A model generated the notes under the pieces. It was not told the DNA's origin, ran no database searches, and saw nothing but the letters and a program-made list of their open reading frames with translations. The translations under genes were made by a program, and so were the position numbers. This document shows positions 10,590 to 21,025 of a stretch of DNA of 64,000 nucleotides, piece by piece. Position 1 is the first letter of the stretch; the number at the start of each line of letters is the position of its first letter. The DNA lies in the NCBI GenBank assembly GCA_035578155.1, contig JAPWDM010000001.1:7342670-7406669 (forward strand). The letters run 5' to 3'. The DNA comes from Brachynemurus nebulosus (taxonomy: Eukaryota; Arthropoda; Insecta; Neuroptera; Myrmeleontidae).

Positions 10590-11205
10590 GGTGTCATTTG
10601 GTGCACCTTTGGTGCAGTTTGGCGTCATTTGGTGCACCTTTGGTGCAGTTTGGTGTCATTTGGTGCAGTTTGGTGTCATTTGGTGCACCTTTGGTGCATT
10701 TTGGTGTCATTTGGTGCACCTTTGGTGCAGTTTGGTGTCATTTGGTGCACCTTTGGTGCATTTTGGTGCACCTTTGGTGCATTTTGGTGCACCTTTGGTG
10801 CAGGTTGGTGTCATTTGGTGCACCTTTGGTGCATTTTGGTGTCATTTGGTGCAGTTTGGTGTCATTTGGTGCACCTTTGGTGCAGTTTGGTGTCATTTGG
10901 TGCACCTTTGGTGCATTTTGGTGCACCTTTGGTGCAGTTTGGTGCATTTTGGTGCACCTTTGGTGCATTTTGGTGCACCTTTGTTGCAGTTTGGTGTCAT
11001 TTGGTGCACCTTTGGTGCAGTTTGGTGTCATTTGGTTCACCTTTGGTGCAGTTTGGTGTCATTTGGTGCACCTTTGGTGCAGTTTGGTGTCATTTGGTGC
11101 ACCTTTGGTACATTTTGGTGTCATTTGGTGCAGTTTGGTGTCATTTGGTGCACCTTTGGGGCAGTTTGGTGTCATTTGGTGCACCTTTGGTGCATTTTGG
11201 TGTCA
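10590..11205. repeat. Right half of central iteron-like array
   Basis: The reverse-orientation array (TTTGGTGTCA, TTTGGTGCACC, TTTGGTGCAG subunits) spans about 616 bp against 453 bp on the left. Reading inward from the outer edges, both halves share the same subunit order and the same odd variants. They diverge in the innermost part, where the right half carries roughly 16 additional subunits. One further difference is TTTGTTGCAG near 10981. The length change is what replication slippage or unequal exchange would produce. Confidence 0.9.
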
Positions 11206-11236
11206 TTACTTTACGTCAATTCTGCTCTGGTTGTAT

Positions 11237-11274
11237 TATATAAGATCATGTCGATATAAAAAAACTAATCAGTG
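11237..11274 (+). promoter_or_regulatory. TATA box plus initiator for right zinc-finger gene
   Basis: TATATAAG at 11237-11244 is followed by TCAGTG at 11269-11274. The initiator A at 11271 lies 34 bp after the first T of the TATA box, close to the usual arthropod core-promoter spacing. The ATG at 11310 gives a leader of about 39 nt. The array ends 32 bp upstream of the TATA box. Confidence 0.62.
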
Positions 11275-11309
11275 TTATGTTATAAATCGAACTATTCACA
11301 TCTATCAAA

Positions 11310-12458
11310 ATGTTTAATTGTATACGTTGTGACAAGACATTTTCGCGGAGAAGTTCTCTTTTACGTCATATGAAAAGAAGAGTGCATGCTCAGGAACATC
11401 AAACAAACAATAATGACCAGATCGCAAATAATCAGTTTGAATATACCACGGTAAATAATGGGACACAAGTGAACAGCGCGGAGAACCGGAGACAAAGTGA
11501 ATCGTCAAAATCGAATAATGAAGATAATGATGATGGTGAAACCGATTATAGCTTTGAAGCAAGAAATGAAGAAAAGGAAGATAAAGCACCAGTATTTCAA
11601 AATCAGCAGGAAGATGATACAGATCTATCTACAAGAAACTTGAATACTTTTAATCAAAGTATGATGGCTGCAGCAGAAGCAATCAGAAGTAAATTCCACG
11701 CTTTAAAAAACTCGCATAATATTCTACAATCGGCGAATGTCGAAGATAATCGATCTGATGAACAAAAGCATTTACCATCGCCTGATAACTACAAAGAAAC
11801 AAGTTTTACTCCAAAGATAGCTGGTCTCTTACAAACTGCTCTAGACATATTAATGGTCAAAGAGCTTCAGAACGCATGCGCAAAGGATGAAGAACAAGAA
11901 GATAAAAATTCGGAAGAAAAGGACCAACCTTCAACATCTAATTCAATAAATGGAGAAGCTAAACGTTTCAAATATGATGATGAAAATACTAACCTTCATA
12001 ATGGCTATTCGAAACCTGTTGATGATGAAGAATATTTTGATGACCCGAACCATTTAGTTGATGAACTAAGAAGTTTAGCGACTCAGACGCAAATTGGAGA
12101 AGAAATGGTTAATACTATATGTAATTTAATGGAAAGGAGTCATATTATAAATCCCAGCTTTGCGGATTATATCGAAAACGAGAAAAAACGAAGCCATTTT
12201 AATAATTTAAAGGAAAGTGACATTGGAAAGCGGATTATCTCAATAACCAGGGAATTGGAAAAGCATGATATTATTGAACCAGTGCTAAAGTATATATCAA
12301 ATGATGACGAAGACAGCGATGAAAAAACATCTGCTAGCGACAACGAAGATACTGCGAGCGAAGGAGAAGCTGATGATGACGAGAATATGGTCGTCAACGA
12401 TGGTAATGAAAAAATTTCGGGTTTAGGGTTATACTTACGACCCTATAGAAGATATTAA
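11310..12458 (+). CDS. 382-residue protein with N-terminal C2H2 zinc finger (right arm copy)
   Basis: The predicted protein is identical to the left-arm copy at 8872-10020: one canonical C2H2 finger at residues 4-26 with ligands Cys4, Cys7, His20 and His26, Asn/Asp/Glu-rich linkers, a helical region at about 245-330 and an acidic tail. The two copies form a divergent pair around the central array. A shared factor could therefore bind the array and control both promoters at once; this autoregulation idea is inference. Candidate AATAAA signals occur downstream near 12809. The frame is open and unspliced, consistent with a compact element-borne gene rather than a captured host gene. Confidence 0.8.
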   Translation: MFNCIRCDKTFSRRSSLLRHMKRRVHAQEHQTNNNDQIANNQFEYTTVNNGTQVNSAENRRQSESSKSNNEDNDDGETDYSFEARNEEKEDKAPVFQNQQEDDTDLSTRNLNTFNQSMMAAAEAIRSKFHALKNSHNILQSANVEDNRSDEQKHLPSPDNYKETSFTPKIAGLLQTALDILMVKELQNACAKDEEQEDKNSEEKDQPSTSNSINGEAKRFKYDDENTNLHNGYSKPVDDEEYFDDPNHLVDELRSLATQTQIGEEMVNTICNLMERSHIINPSFADYIENEKKRSHFNNLKESDIGKRIISITRELEKHDIIEPVLKYISNDDEDSDEKTSASDNEDTASEGEADDDENMVVNDGNEKISGLGLYLRPYRRY

Positions 12459-14314
12459 AATAAGCTATCAACATTTAATAAGTTGTTAAAAAAATCTTTG
12501 TAACTTTTCCAATAGCTGTACGTTAATTATTTTAAAATTATGTGAGTGTTGTTATTTCTTACATACCATAGTCCTTAAGCAATTTTAGTAATTCGTTAAA
12601 AAAGATCACCGAAATGATTGTTCTTACAACGAACTATGTAATGTGTATTTTCTAAGCTATTAAAATAGGTAATGTTTTTGCTTGCTCCTGAATATAGGCA
12701 ATTAAATCGCATTGCTCCATTGACGTTCTGACACAATAGAACGTATGTGCAAACTATGTAATTCTTGCCAATAAGTATTCACCCATATTATTAATGATTT
12801 GTTAAAAAATAAAGTATCGTTTGAACAGTAATGATGTAAAACTGCTGAGCAGGAAAGGGTTAATTAATTGAATGCAGCTTAACTCCGGAAAAAAAAAATA
12901 AAATTTCGTAATCCAAAATTAAAGTTTTCATCCGCTCTTTAAAAATTATGAGAGTTATTTACTGTCCACCCTATATATACGCATTTATTCTTATGATATA
13001 AAACTACATTTTCAATTCGTTTGCTTAGAAATATTTGTCTGTGACTGATAATTTTTAGGTGTTTTTACAAAATTAAACTGCAAAAAAATAGTTTAAATGT
13101 ATTTCACTGTCTATAAAATCATAAATTTTTTTTCTCTATCATCAATAAATTAACAAACAAAAAATACTTATTCAATACCTACCTAGCTTGCTATAACTAT
13201 TGTTTATGGTAGAAAATATTGCGGGAAATATATAAACATAATAAGTTTCAGCGAAGTAAGAACATACAAATTTAACATGGGAAAAAATTGTTGAGATCAG
13301 AGCATGCTTGTCTTTTATGGGTATCGTTTTATATAGGCATCGATAGTTACTAAAATTTTCTTTAATTGCAAAAAGGTAAATTTGAAAACAAAACAATAGG
13401 TACCTAATTTTCTACTAAGCAGTACTATTTGTTAATAAATATTTCAACATTAGATTAATATTTATTTATAGTTATCTTAATAAATTTACTGCTATTGTCT
13501 TTTATTGACTTCTGAATATTATTTTGACGCGATATTATTTAAAATTTTGCTAAATTTTTTAATAAATAAAACACATTTTTATAAATTATAATAATATACA
13601 ATATATTGGAGTATGATAATATGAGAAAAAAAACGCTTATTTAGCATTGATAAAATAATTTCGTATTTAAGATGAATTGCTATTACTACCGTCTTTCACA
13701 AAAACTAGGGGTCACTTAATACCTATAGATATATTTAACTAATTTTTTAAACAATAGCAAGTAATAAATTTTTTTGATAAAAATAGCTATAAATTTTTTA
13801 GATAAGTTATAAAATATTAAAAGAAAAATTTTCTTAAAATATATGGAACATTGTGCTATTAATTTAAGACTAAAAAATATTATGAGGAGAAATTAATGTT
13901 TCAAAACTGTTTTAAATTCTTGATATTACATATTCAGTTTCAAAAATATTAAGAAATATGATTTTTTTACAATATATTGATATTGTAAAAAAATATGTTT
14001 TTTAACGGTGTAGGAACCCGTACTTTTAACAGAGTACTGTATAGATCATACAAGTTTTATATATCGATTTTTTATTTTTGTACCGTATAAATGTAACTAA
14101 TTGTGTATTATCATTTTATCATACACAAATTAAAATAAAAATACATCTACAGAATAATACATTTTTCTAAAAATTACAAGCTAGCAAAAATCTACCTATG
14201 AATACAAACTAACTTTTTCTACTGTTTAAGGTATAATATTAAAAATTAATTTGATTTATTTTTTATGTAGGGATGGGTGTGAATAAAAAGATCGGTTTTT
14301 CTTTTAAAAAATGT

Positions 14315-14320
14315 TTTATT
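14315..14320 (-). terminator. Candidate polyadenylation signal, right acidic-protein gene
   Basis: Reverse-complement AATAAA, the mirror image of the signal at 7011-7016. Confidence 0.4.
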
Positions 14321-14592
14321 AAGTATAGATTAAAAAAAAAGAAAAAAACAGGTACATTATTAAAAATTTATTAACTGGCGAAATACAATAATCACTTTTT
14401 ATTATGTAAACATGATTTTTTACGAAAATACTGAATTTTTTGTTATTTAATTTTAGAAACAGAAAATACAAAATATAATAAATACAAAATTTACTGAACA
14501 TATCAAATAAAGTTTATAACATATTGCTGTCGTTTGTTGTCAGTTGTATTTGTCTTTGAGTTATTAATATAGAATTTCGAAGATTGAATTTG

Positions 14593-14982
14593 TTACTCTT
14601 CATTAGGTCCTAAATTATTACCATTAATTTCACTCTCGTCACTTATAAACCCTGAGTTACTGCTGTTTTCATCCTCACCACTCACAAATCCTAAATCACT
14701 TTCACTTTCACTTATAGAGTCTTCATCTCTATCAATTTCCTCCCACCTTCGACGTAAATACAATATTATCACTAAATCAGCGTCAGTATATCGACGCCTT
14801 AATTGCTCGATTGTAAGTTCACGATCATAATATTCATGCCATATACGTCTTTGCATCGTAATACTCACATCTAATCTGCTGTCTATATATATATTTTCGA
14901 TAGCGCTGGAAAAGGAATAAATTGATTCAAAGGAATCCTCGGAATCGATGGAGTCGTTATCACTTAAATCGTTAACGTTCAT
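14593..14982 (-). CDS. Acidic 129-residue protein with putative HTH core (right arm copy)
   Basis: The predicted protein is identical to that at 6349-6738. It has acidic N- and C-terminal tails around a basic, helix-rich core at residues 44-80 that may be a helix-turn-helix. It is preceded by the mirrored 66-bp leader intron (14994-15059, GTAAGT...TTTTCAG on the minus strand). It is transcribed from the right tip towards the centre and converges with the right zinc-finger gene. Function is unknown; a DNA-binding accessory role is inferred from composition only. Confidence 0.7.
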   Translation of the reverse strand: MNVNDLSDNDSIDSEDSFESIYSFSSAIENIYIDSRLDVSITMQRRIWHEYYDRELTIEQLRRRYTDADLVIILYLRRRWEEIDRDEDSISESESDLGFVSGEDENSSNSGFISDESEINGNNLGPNEE

Positions 14983-14993
14983 TTTAGTGCTAC

Positions 14994-15059
14994 CTGAAAA
15001 GATTTTATAACATTATTTTCAGTCAAAAAAAAAATTTATATTAGCTGAATTCTACTTAC
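14994..15059 (-). other. Predicted 66-bp 5'-UTR intron of right acidic-protein gene
   Basis: Mirror of 6272-6337, with GTAAGT donor and pyrimidine-rich TTTTCAG acceptor just upstream of the ATG. Confidence 0.5.
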
Positions 15060-15930
15060 CACCAAATAAAGTAGTATCTATTTTTTATTAATTCTTTACA
15101 GGCTAATATTATTTTCTGATTGAGTAATACTATATAACAATACTAAAATAATTCAAAATAACAATTAAAAAAACTAACCTATGCAGTTAATACAAAAAAT
15201 ATTTAAAACTATACTAAATATTAACATACGACTAGGTCGATACAAAATCTTGTAAAAAATGATTAAGTTGAAAAAACCGAAATCAGTATATAAATTAGTT
15301 CGCTATATAAAGATCGGAGGAAATAAAATGATATTCTCATATAGAAATTGCTGAGCCTGCATAAACAAGTACGTTGGAATTTTTTTCGTTAAAGAGAATA
15401 CTATACCTACCATTGCATAAAATTATAACATATGTAATTAAAAAATATGTCTTGCGACTGTATTGCCATATGTAATACATTGAACGTAAAATTCTATTAC
15501 TGTGCTAACATATGATTATCAATCCACAACATTTCGCGGCCAAGGACATTTAGTCTGCTTACATTAGAACAAATAAAATATTTTAATAACACATATATAC
15601 GTACTAATGCACCGTAACATCTCGCGTCCTTTGGAATCGAAGTAGTAGCAATATGAGCATTTCGGGGCCACCTCCCCACCTCCCGATTTTTTGAGCGATT
15701 CACTAACTGAAATTGACAACTTTTACTATAATTAACCCTTCTTGTAACTTGATCCCAGGGAAAACTCAACAGACTGCATCACTCATTCTGACGAAAGTTA
15801 GGTGTATGTACTCTGTATGTACTACCTCTCAAAGAGTATGCTATACATATATGTACGTATACATGAAGGGTATGCTATACGTATCTTAATCCTTACAGGA
15901 TTGGCTCAGAACGCACCAAAACCCACTACT

Positions 15931-15936
15931 AATATA
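15931..15936. repeat. Right 6-bp target-site duplication (AATATA)
   Basis: This copy follows ...CCCACTACT, the last bases of the palindrome, and is identical to the hexamer at 5395-5400. Confidence 0.7.
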
Positions 15937-16814
15937 TAATAATAAATCTTTTTTATTATACTTTAATGTTATTATATGAGATTGAAAGATAGATGACAAG
16001 TTAATCAGTATGATATCTATATTATTTACTCGTTTTGATCAATCAGTTCCAAAAATGCTATTTTGAGATGAGTGCAAATAAAGTGAATTAAATAGTTTCT
16101 GATTTTGTGGGCCAAAATTAATTAATTAATGAGCTATACTATTTAAAATAGTTGATTAGTTGTAAAAAGCATTGTTGATTCAAAATTAGCCACCACATCA
16201 ACTTCAAATCTTTTGTTTGCATCAACTTGCTTATTGGATACAGTTTGATATTTTATACCAAATGAATATTCAAGTAATTTTTAATAAATTAATGAATAAG
16301 TTTTTAATTTTTAAATTAAATTATTTTGAATACTGATATTTCAACGACAAATTTATTGATTTTATAATCTATATTGTGAAAAGCTAAATTAGGTATTTAA
16401 CAAATCAAAACCAACTGCGGGAAATTACAAATACCCCTGTCGCAGCACCTGCATAACATAGCGAATTTTCAAAGATAGGACATTGACGGATCTCATATAA
16501 CAACTTGTATCCATCTAAAATAGTTTAACTCTATAACAGTGATAAGATTTTCGAAATCGGTTGAGTAGTTAATTTTTTACTTTTGAGTCCCCAGGACCCT
16601 GGGAGATCACATATAGTATAGCACATATGCATTTAAATAAGTTTAACCAAAAAATCACTAAAAATGATGAAAAATGGCTTCTAAAAATCGGACATATCAG
16701 CTAACGAACTCGTCCCAGCTTTTGAGACTTTTGAACTTCTAACAAAATTTCGTAAGGATTGAATGCTTCATTCGAGAGTTATCGCGCAGACACACACACA
16801 AATATATATATATA

Positions 16815-16968
16815 AACAAATAACTCTTGTCCTTTTGTGGGTGACTCTTTGCACCCTGTAGACACTAAAACCGCAGGATTTTTTTCGGAATTAACAGTCG
16901 CGTCACCCCTCGATATAGGAAATAAGAATTATTTCCTTTACACCCTGTATATAATATATATACACACC

Positions 16969-17027
<59 letters not shown>

Positions 17028-17191
17028 TTATGTGTGCATATACTATATACAGGGTGTAAAGGAAATGACTCTTATCCGTTTGAGGGGTGACGCGACTGTT
17101 AATTTCGAAAAAATTTCTGCGGTTTTAGTGTTTACAGTTTGCTAGGAATCGCCCTCCACAAAAGTACGAGAGTTATTTGTTTTAGACCCTG

Positions 17192-17195
<4 letters not shown>
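16815..17195. mobile_element. Palindromic MITE around a (TA)n loop
   Basis: Two arms of about 150 bp are inverted: AACAAATAACTCTTGTCC ... CCTTTACACCCTGTATATA on the left and its complement (TATACAGGGTGTAAAGG ... GAGAGTTATTTGTTTTAG) on the right. The loop is a (TA)n tract (about 16972-17019). It is flanked by more TA, so a TA target duplication cannot be told apart from the tract. Non-coding; the frames crossing it are not genes. Confidence 0.65.
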
Positions 17196-17198
<3 letters not shown>

Positions 17199-17289
<91 letters not shown>

Positions 17290-17290
17290 A
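17199..17290. repeat. (TA)n microsatellite
   Basis: A TA tract with one TACATATA interruption adjoins the palindromic MITE. Confidence 0.9.
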
Positions 17291-17350
17291 ATAATAATAA
17301 ACTTTATTCCATATTTTCATATGATACATGAATGGATTGCGTCAACAGAT

Positions 17351-17357
<7 letters not shown>

Positions 17358-17419
<62 letters not shown>
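17358..17419. repeat. (TA)n microsatellite
   Basis: An uninterrupted TA tract lies directly before the right remnant of the TAGCGAATTT element. Confidence 0.9.
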
Positions 17420-17421
<2 letters not shown>

Positions 17422-17519
17422 TTTAAACAAATTTCTGCCGTATAGTCCCGAACTCGGATCTTTCCATGACATTCTCCGTCATAAATTAAGTTCCAAAATG
17501 GAAAGTCGCTTAAAATAAT

Positions 17520-20200
17520 AATTTAATAGTTAAATGAATTTTTACTTAAGTAACAGAAAAATTTATAATTTTTTTCTGCTTTCTGTCCTGCGGCTTCACT
17601 CAGGTGTCTGTTTTGTTTTATTTTTGTTTTAATTTTGATTTATATAATTTCGTGCAATGGAATACATTTTTGTATTTTGTAGCTTTAGTTTGAGACCTTT
17701 GCTCTGATATCCGTAATAATAGTTTTAGATATTCTTCAGTTTTAGACCCTTCTTGGAGAATAACAATTTTAATGCTACTTTCATCTTTTTCTGGAATTCC
17801 AATAGTGTTTCAAGGGTAACTTGGGGATCGATTTAATTGTCCGCACCATTCAGCTATTTAATGTGATCCCTATTAGAAGGTTCTGCAGAACAATCTTAAC
17901 CTTACTTCACTTTTTAATTCGCTATTCTGAAATTCTGTATAAAAACAGTTACTTAAATAATTAATACTATAAAAGCAAGTAATATTCATATTTCAGTAGC
18001 ATATCTAATTTTTGCAACATCTTCTTGAGATCCGCCCAGCTGTTTAGTATGAAGAAGTTTTTTTGGGGTCCCAAGGTCCTGGGTGATAATTTTGCCCTCA
18101 CTTATACTAACAAAATCATCTTATTTTAATTTAAATAATAATAGTACAGTTACCTGAGATCTGTTTATCCATTTCTATAAGAGAAATGAATAAACAATTT
18201 ATTTTACTCTACGTGTAATTGCTTTGGAAAAAAATTAAAATTTGTGGCTCCGTAACTAACGGTAACAACTAATAATGAAACCAAATTTGAAAATTCAGGC
18301 TCTCTTGTGCCACCCCTGATATGATGCTCTATTCATAGACACTTCACTAGTCGAAATCCGTTAAGTAACCTTGGCTGTGTGCTTTTCACAAAATTTTATA
18401 ACATTTTTTCTAATTGTATTATATATCTATATATTGATTATTTAATAATAAATCATTGTTAAAAAGATTTAGATTTTAGTAATCAAAATTATTACTTCAA
18501 TAAATTATAAATTAACACTTATTTAATTGACTAATTATTTTCTTAAATAGACTAAACAAAAAATTATAATTATTTATTTATTATTTAAATTTGCCGCTTT
18601 GAGGAATTTGCTTTGTTGTTTGTAACTTGTTGCCCTCTGCTGGGTTGTCTACACAACTGATATTTAATCTCTTTAATGGATACGATGGATACTTTAATGT
18701 CTATTCCTTTGTTCAGAAAATGGGCTATTACTTTTTTAGTTAGTGTGTAGAAATCATTTTCATTTGTAAACATTTTATCTAGTCGATATTGAATTACAAA
18801 TTTAAAATTTGAAATAGGATTATTGTTCAACATTTTGAAAGGTTGTAACATATTTTGGAACTTATAACCCCATTCAGGTAAGATGTTAAATATTTCAAAA
18901 AATTTAATAATTAATTAATGTATTTTTTTATTTTTTAGATTGTTTTATGAGTATTTTAATTAAATTGTAGACAAACAATCTACTTGCCAGTACCTAAAGA
19001 AATTTCCAATCTTTTGTGATGAATGTTTTCAACAACGAATTAACACTTAATTACAAATGTAAAAATGTTTGAATAGCTAACTGTCGTGTGTAAAGAGGTT
19101 AAAATTCATTAACAATTATTAATGGAAATTAAATTATATGTGTAACAATGTAAAATATTTTAAGAAAGATTAAAATTTATTTTTAATTAAATGATACATA
19201 ATTTTATTGGTGTTTTTTTGTCAAAAATGTCACTTATGTAGATTTGATTTAGCATTCAAATGTAAGTTGAGCCAAAATTCGTTTTTTTCTATTTTTATTT
19301 TTTTTTTTGTTAAATAACTCATGTGTGAATTTGTATTGTTTTTTTGGACACAAGCGCGAGGCTCGTAACTGCTGGCTCCTGCTACATTGCTAATTTAGTT
19401 GTTCCGGCACTGTTTAGTTGCTCCAAAAACTTTATTTTCTGTTAAAAACACTATATTGTACCCATGTACTTTGTTTTTAATTCCAAAGTATACCAATTAT
19501 ATGTCATCAAAATCTTGTCAAATATATATTTTTTTTTATAAAATTTCCTTACCATCAATTAGTTTTTTCTAATTTAGTTCATCTTATTTAAAATTAAATA
19601 AGAAAATTTTCAAAATAATAAATATAATGTGTTAAAACAAAAATATTTATAATTAGGTTATATACATGCATGCATATTATATGCATATATTTAAAAATGA
19701 TTCCATTTGACAGATTGTTATAAAAAAACAAAACAAAAAACTAACATTATCAAAATTTGTACTTCGTTTACAAATAGCTAAGGGCCATTCAACACCACAA
19801 AAAAAAATATGTCAAAAGTTTATTTAATCAAATAAATAGTACAGTTTAATTGATTAACATTTATAATATAACTTTATAAATTTATTAAGACATTATTCAT
19901 AATGTTTAATTAAAGAAATCTGACATATATTTAGGTAATAGAAATAACTAGTGACGAAACACCCTTAGACACATTTATAAACACAATATATATTAAATAG
20001 AAAAATCAAACGAGGTAGAGTGAAATAACAAATAAAAAGAGACTTTTAAAAAGAGATTATTTTTGATTTTTCTTAAGAACCACGTTATATAGAAAAAAAG
20101 TATAAAAAGCTCTCTGATATAACTTCTTACGAAATTTTTGATAATGTAATAAAATTTTTGAAAAAGTTTTAAATTCTGATCAAAAACACAAAAAAAAGAC
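17520..20200. other. AT-rich stretch without recognisable gene
   Basis: No domain-bearing frame, tRNA-like fold or clear terminal repeat was recognised. The minus-strand frame at 18585-18851 (88 codons) has no visible motif. The bases at about 17697-18360 include phrases that look like decayed repeats. Confidence 0.5.
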
Positions 20201-20214
20201 TTTAAAGCCCAAAA

Positions 20215-20494
20215 TATCCGGTCTGTGGCATCGGATGTGTCTGGCTAACGAACTTATCCAAGCGTTTTGAACAATTAACGATTTTACCAAATTTCGTAAC
20301 AATTAAATGCTTCGTTCGACAGCTATCGCGTACACACATAAATACATATATATATATCTATATATATATAAATTTTAGTGAAGTAGATTTTCGAGTTCTA
20401 GAGGCTCCAAAACAAATTTCTGCCATAGTCCCGGGCTTAGGTCTTACCATAAGAGCTGCTGTAATAGCTGAATTTTCATTCTGAAAATTCGCTA
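20215..20494. mobile_element. TAGCGAATTT-family element, 5'-incomplete copy
   Basis: It shares GCATCGGATGTGTCTGG, GACAGCTATCGCG, a short (TA)n tract (20346-20371) and AAACAAATTTCTGCCATAG with the other copies, and ends in GAAAATTCGCTA at 20494. The left terminus is not clear. Confidence 0.5.
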
Positions 20495-20949
20495 AAATAA
20501 AGAACATAAGGGTTTTTTTACATAAGCGTATGAATATGGACGGATAATATTATTTGAATTCAAATCCGCTAAAAAATAATTGGTGCAATTAAGGTAGTAG
20601 TCTGGCAACTTGGATTGAAAAAATCGAAAATTTTTTTTTGTTTAATTCAAAAGTACAATATATTGAGAATATACTGTGAAAATTTTAGATGGAAATTTTA
20701 TTTCGATCTAATTTATGAAAAAAATGTAAAAAAAAAAAAAAACTAAGGTAAGAGCACCAGTAGCTGTCATGTTAAGACATGAGCAGGACTTTACATTAAA
20801 TTTTTTCGTTCATAATTATACGAAATAAGTAACAGTAAAGCTAAAACGAAAGTGAATTTTATGATCTTTCAGGAATATTTTAATTTATTTGAATATATTT
20901 ATAATAAATATATTATATATTAATAAAAATAAAATAAAGGAAAAAGTGT

Positions 20950-21025
20950 GATGTACCAGTACCCGTCAATAAAAAATTAACAATGTTCCAGTATCCGTCA
21001 GAGGAGAGACCCAGTATCCGTCATT
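20950..21025. repeat. Short direct repeats of CCAGTAYCCGTCA
   Basis: CCAGTACCCGTCA and two copies of CCAGTATCCGTCA occur within 75 bp. A looser version, CCAGTAGCTGTCA, lies near 20757. They read as decayed repeat units with no evident gene context. Confidence 0.5.

Larger units (their letters stand above)
5401..15930. mobile_element. Giant palindromic (fold-back) element, 10.53 kb, Maverick/Polinton-like ends
   Basis: The entire interval is one inverted repeat: position x pairs with 21331-x in the outer part and 21330-x in the inner part. Terminal sequence AGTAGTGGGTTTTGG is perfectly mirrored at the right end, giving AG...CT termini flanked by a 6-bp direct duplication. The one arm difference I located outside the central array is a homopolymer (A6 at about 7555-7560 versus T7 at about 13769-13775). 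Each arm encodes the same two predicted proteins. No integrase, protein-primed polymerase, ATPase, protease or capsid gene is visible, so it should depend on enzymes supplied elsewhere. Terminal features fit Maverick/Polinton; the fully palindromic architecture does not match an ordinary Polinton (15-20 kb, unique interior). Fold-back transposon or integrated palindromic derivative of a linear, protein-primed element are the leading readings. Confidence 0.8.
16459..17512. mobile_element. TAGCGAATTT-family element split by later insertions
   Basis: The left part (16459 to about 16800) starts TAGCGAATTTTC and reaches the family phrase GAGAGTTATCGCGCAGAC. The right part (about 17420-17512) resumes with AAACAAATTTCTGCCGTATAG and ends in a decayed GTCGCTTA end. 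The two parts are the same halves that flank the (TA)n core in the copies at 4088 and 20215. Between them lie the palindromic MITE 16815-17195 and two more (TA)n tracts, so the (TA)n core seems to have received later insertions. Confidence 0.55.

Noticed and set aside
10126..11205. CRISPR-like array
   Set aside because: Units are contiguous tandem repeats without unique spacers, in a eukaryotic genome.
10013..11317. Long stop-free frames of 100-250 codons on both strands over the central array (VIWCTFGAVW-type and NDTKLHQRCTK-type repeats)
   Set aside because: They appear in several phases at once because the repeat unit lacks stop codons in those phases. They run into the promoter and zinc-finger start and show no independent coding signal.
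5401..15930. Palindrome as a sequencing or assembly artefact (missed hairpin adapter, inverted read)
   Set aside because: An artefact would not end on both sides at unique flanks bearing an exact 6-bp direct duplication, nor have unequal array halves and a homopolymer difference. Long-read confirmation is still worthwhile.
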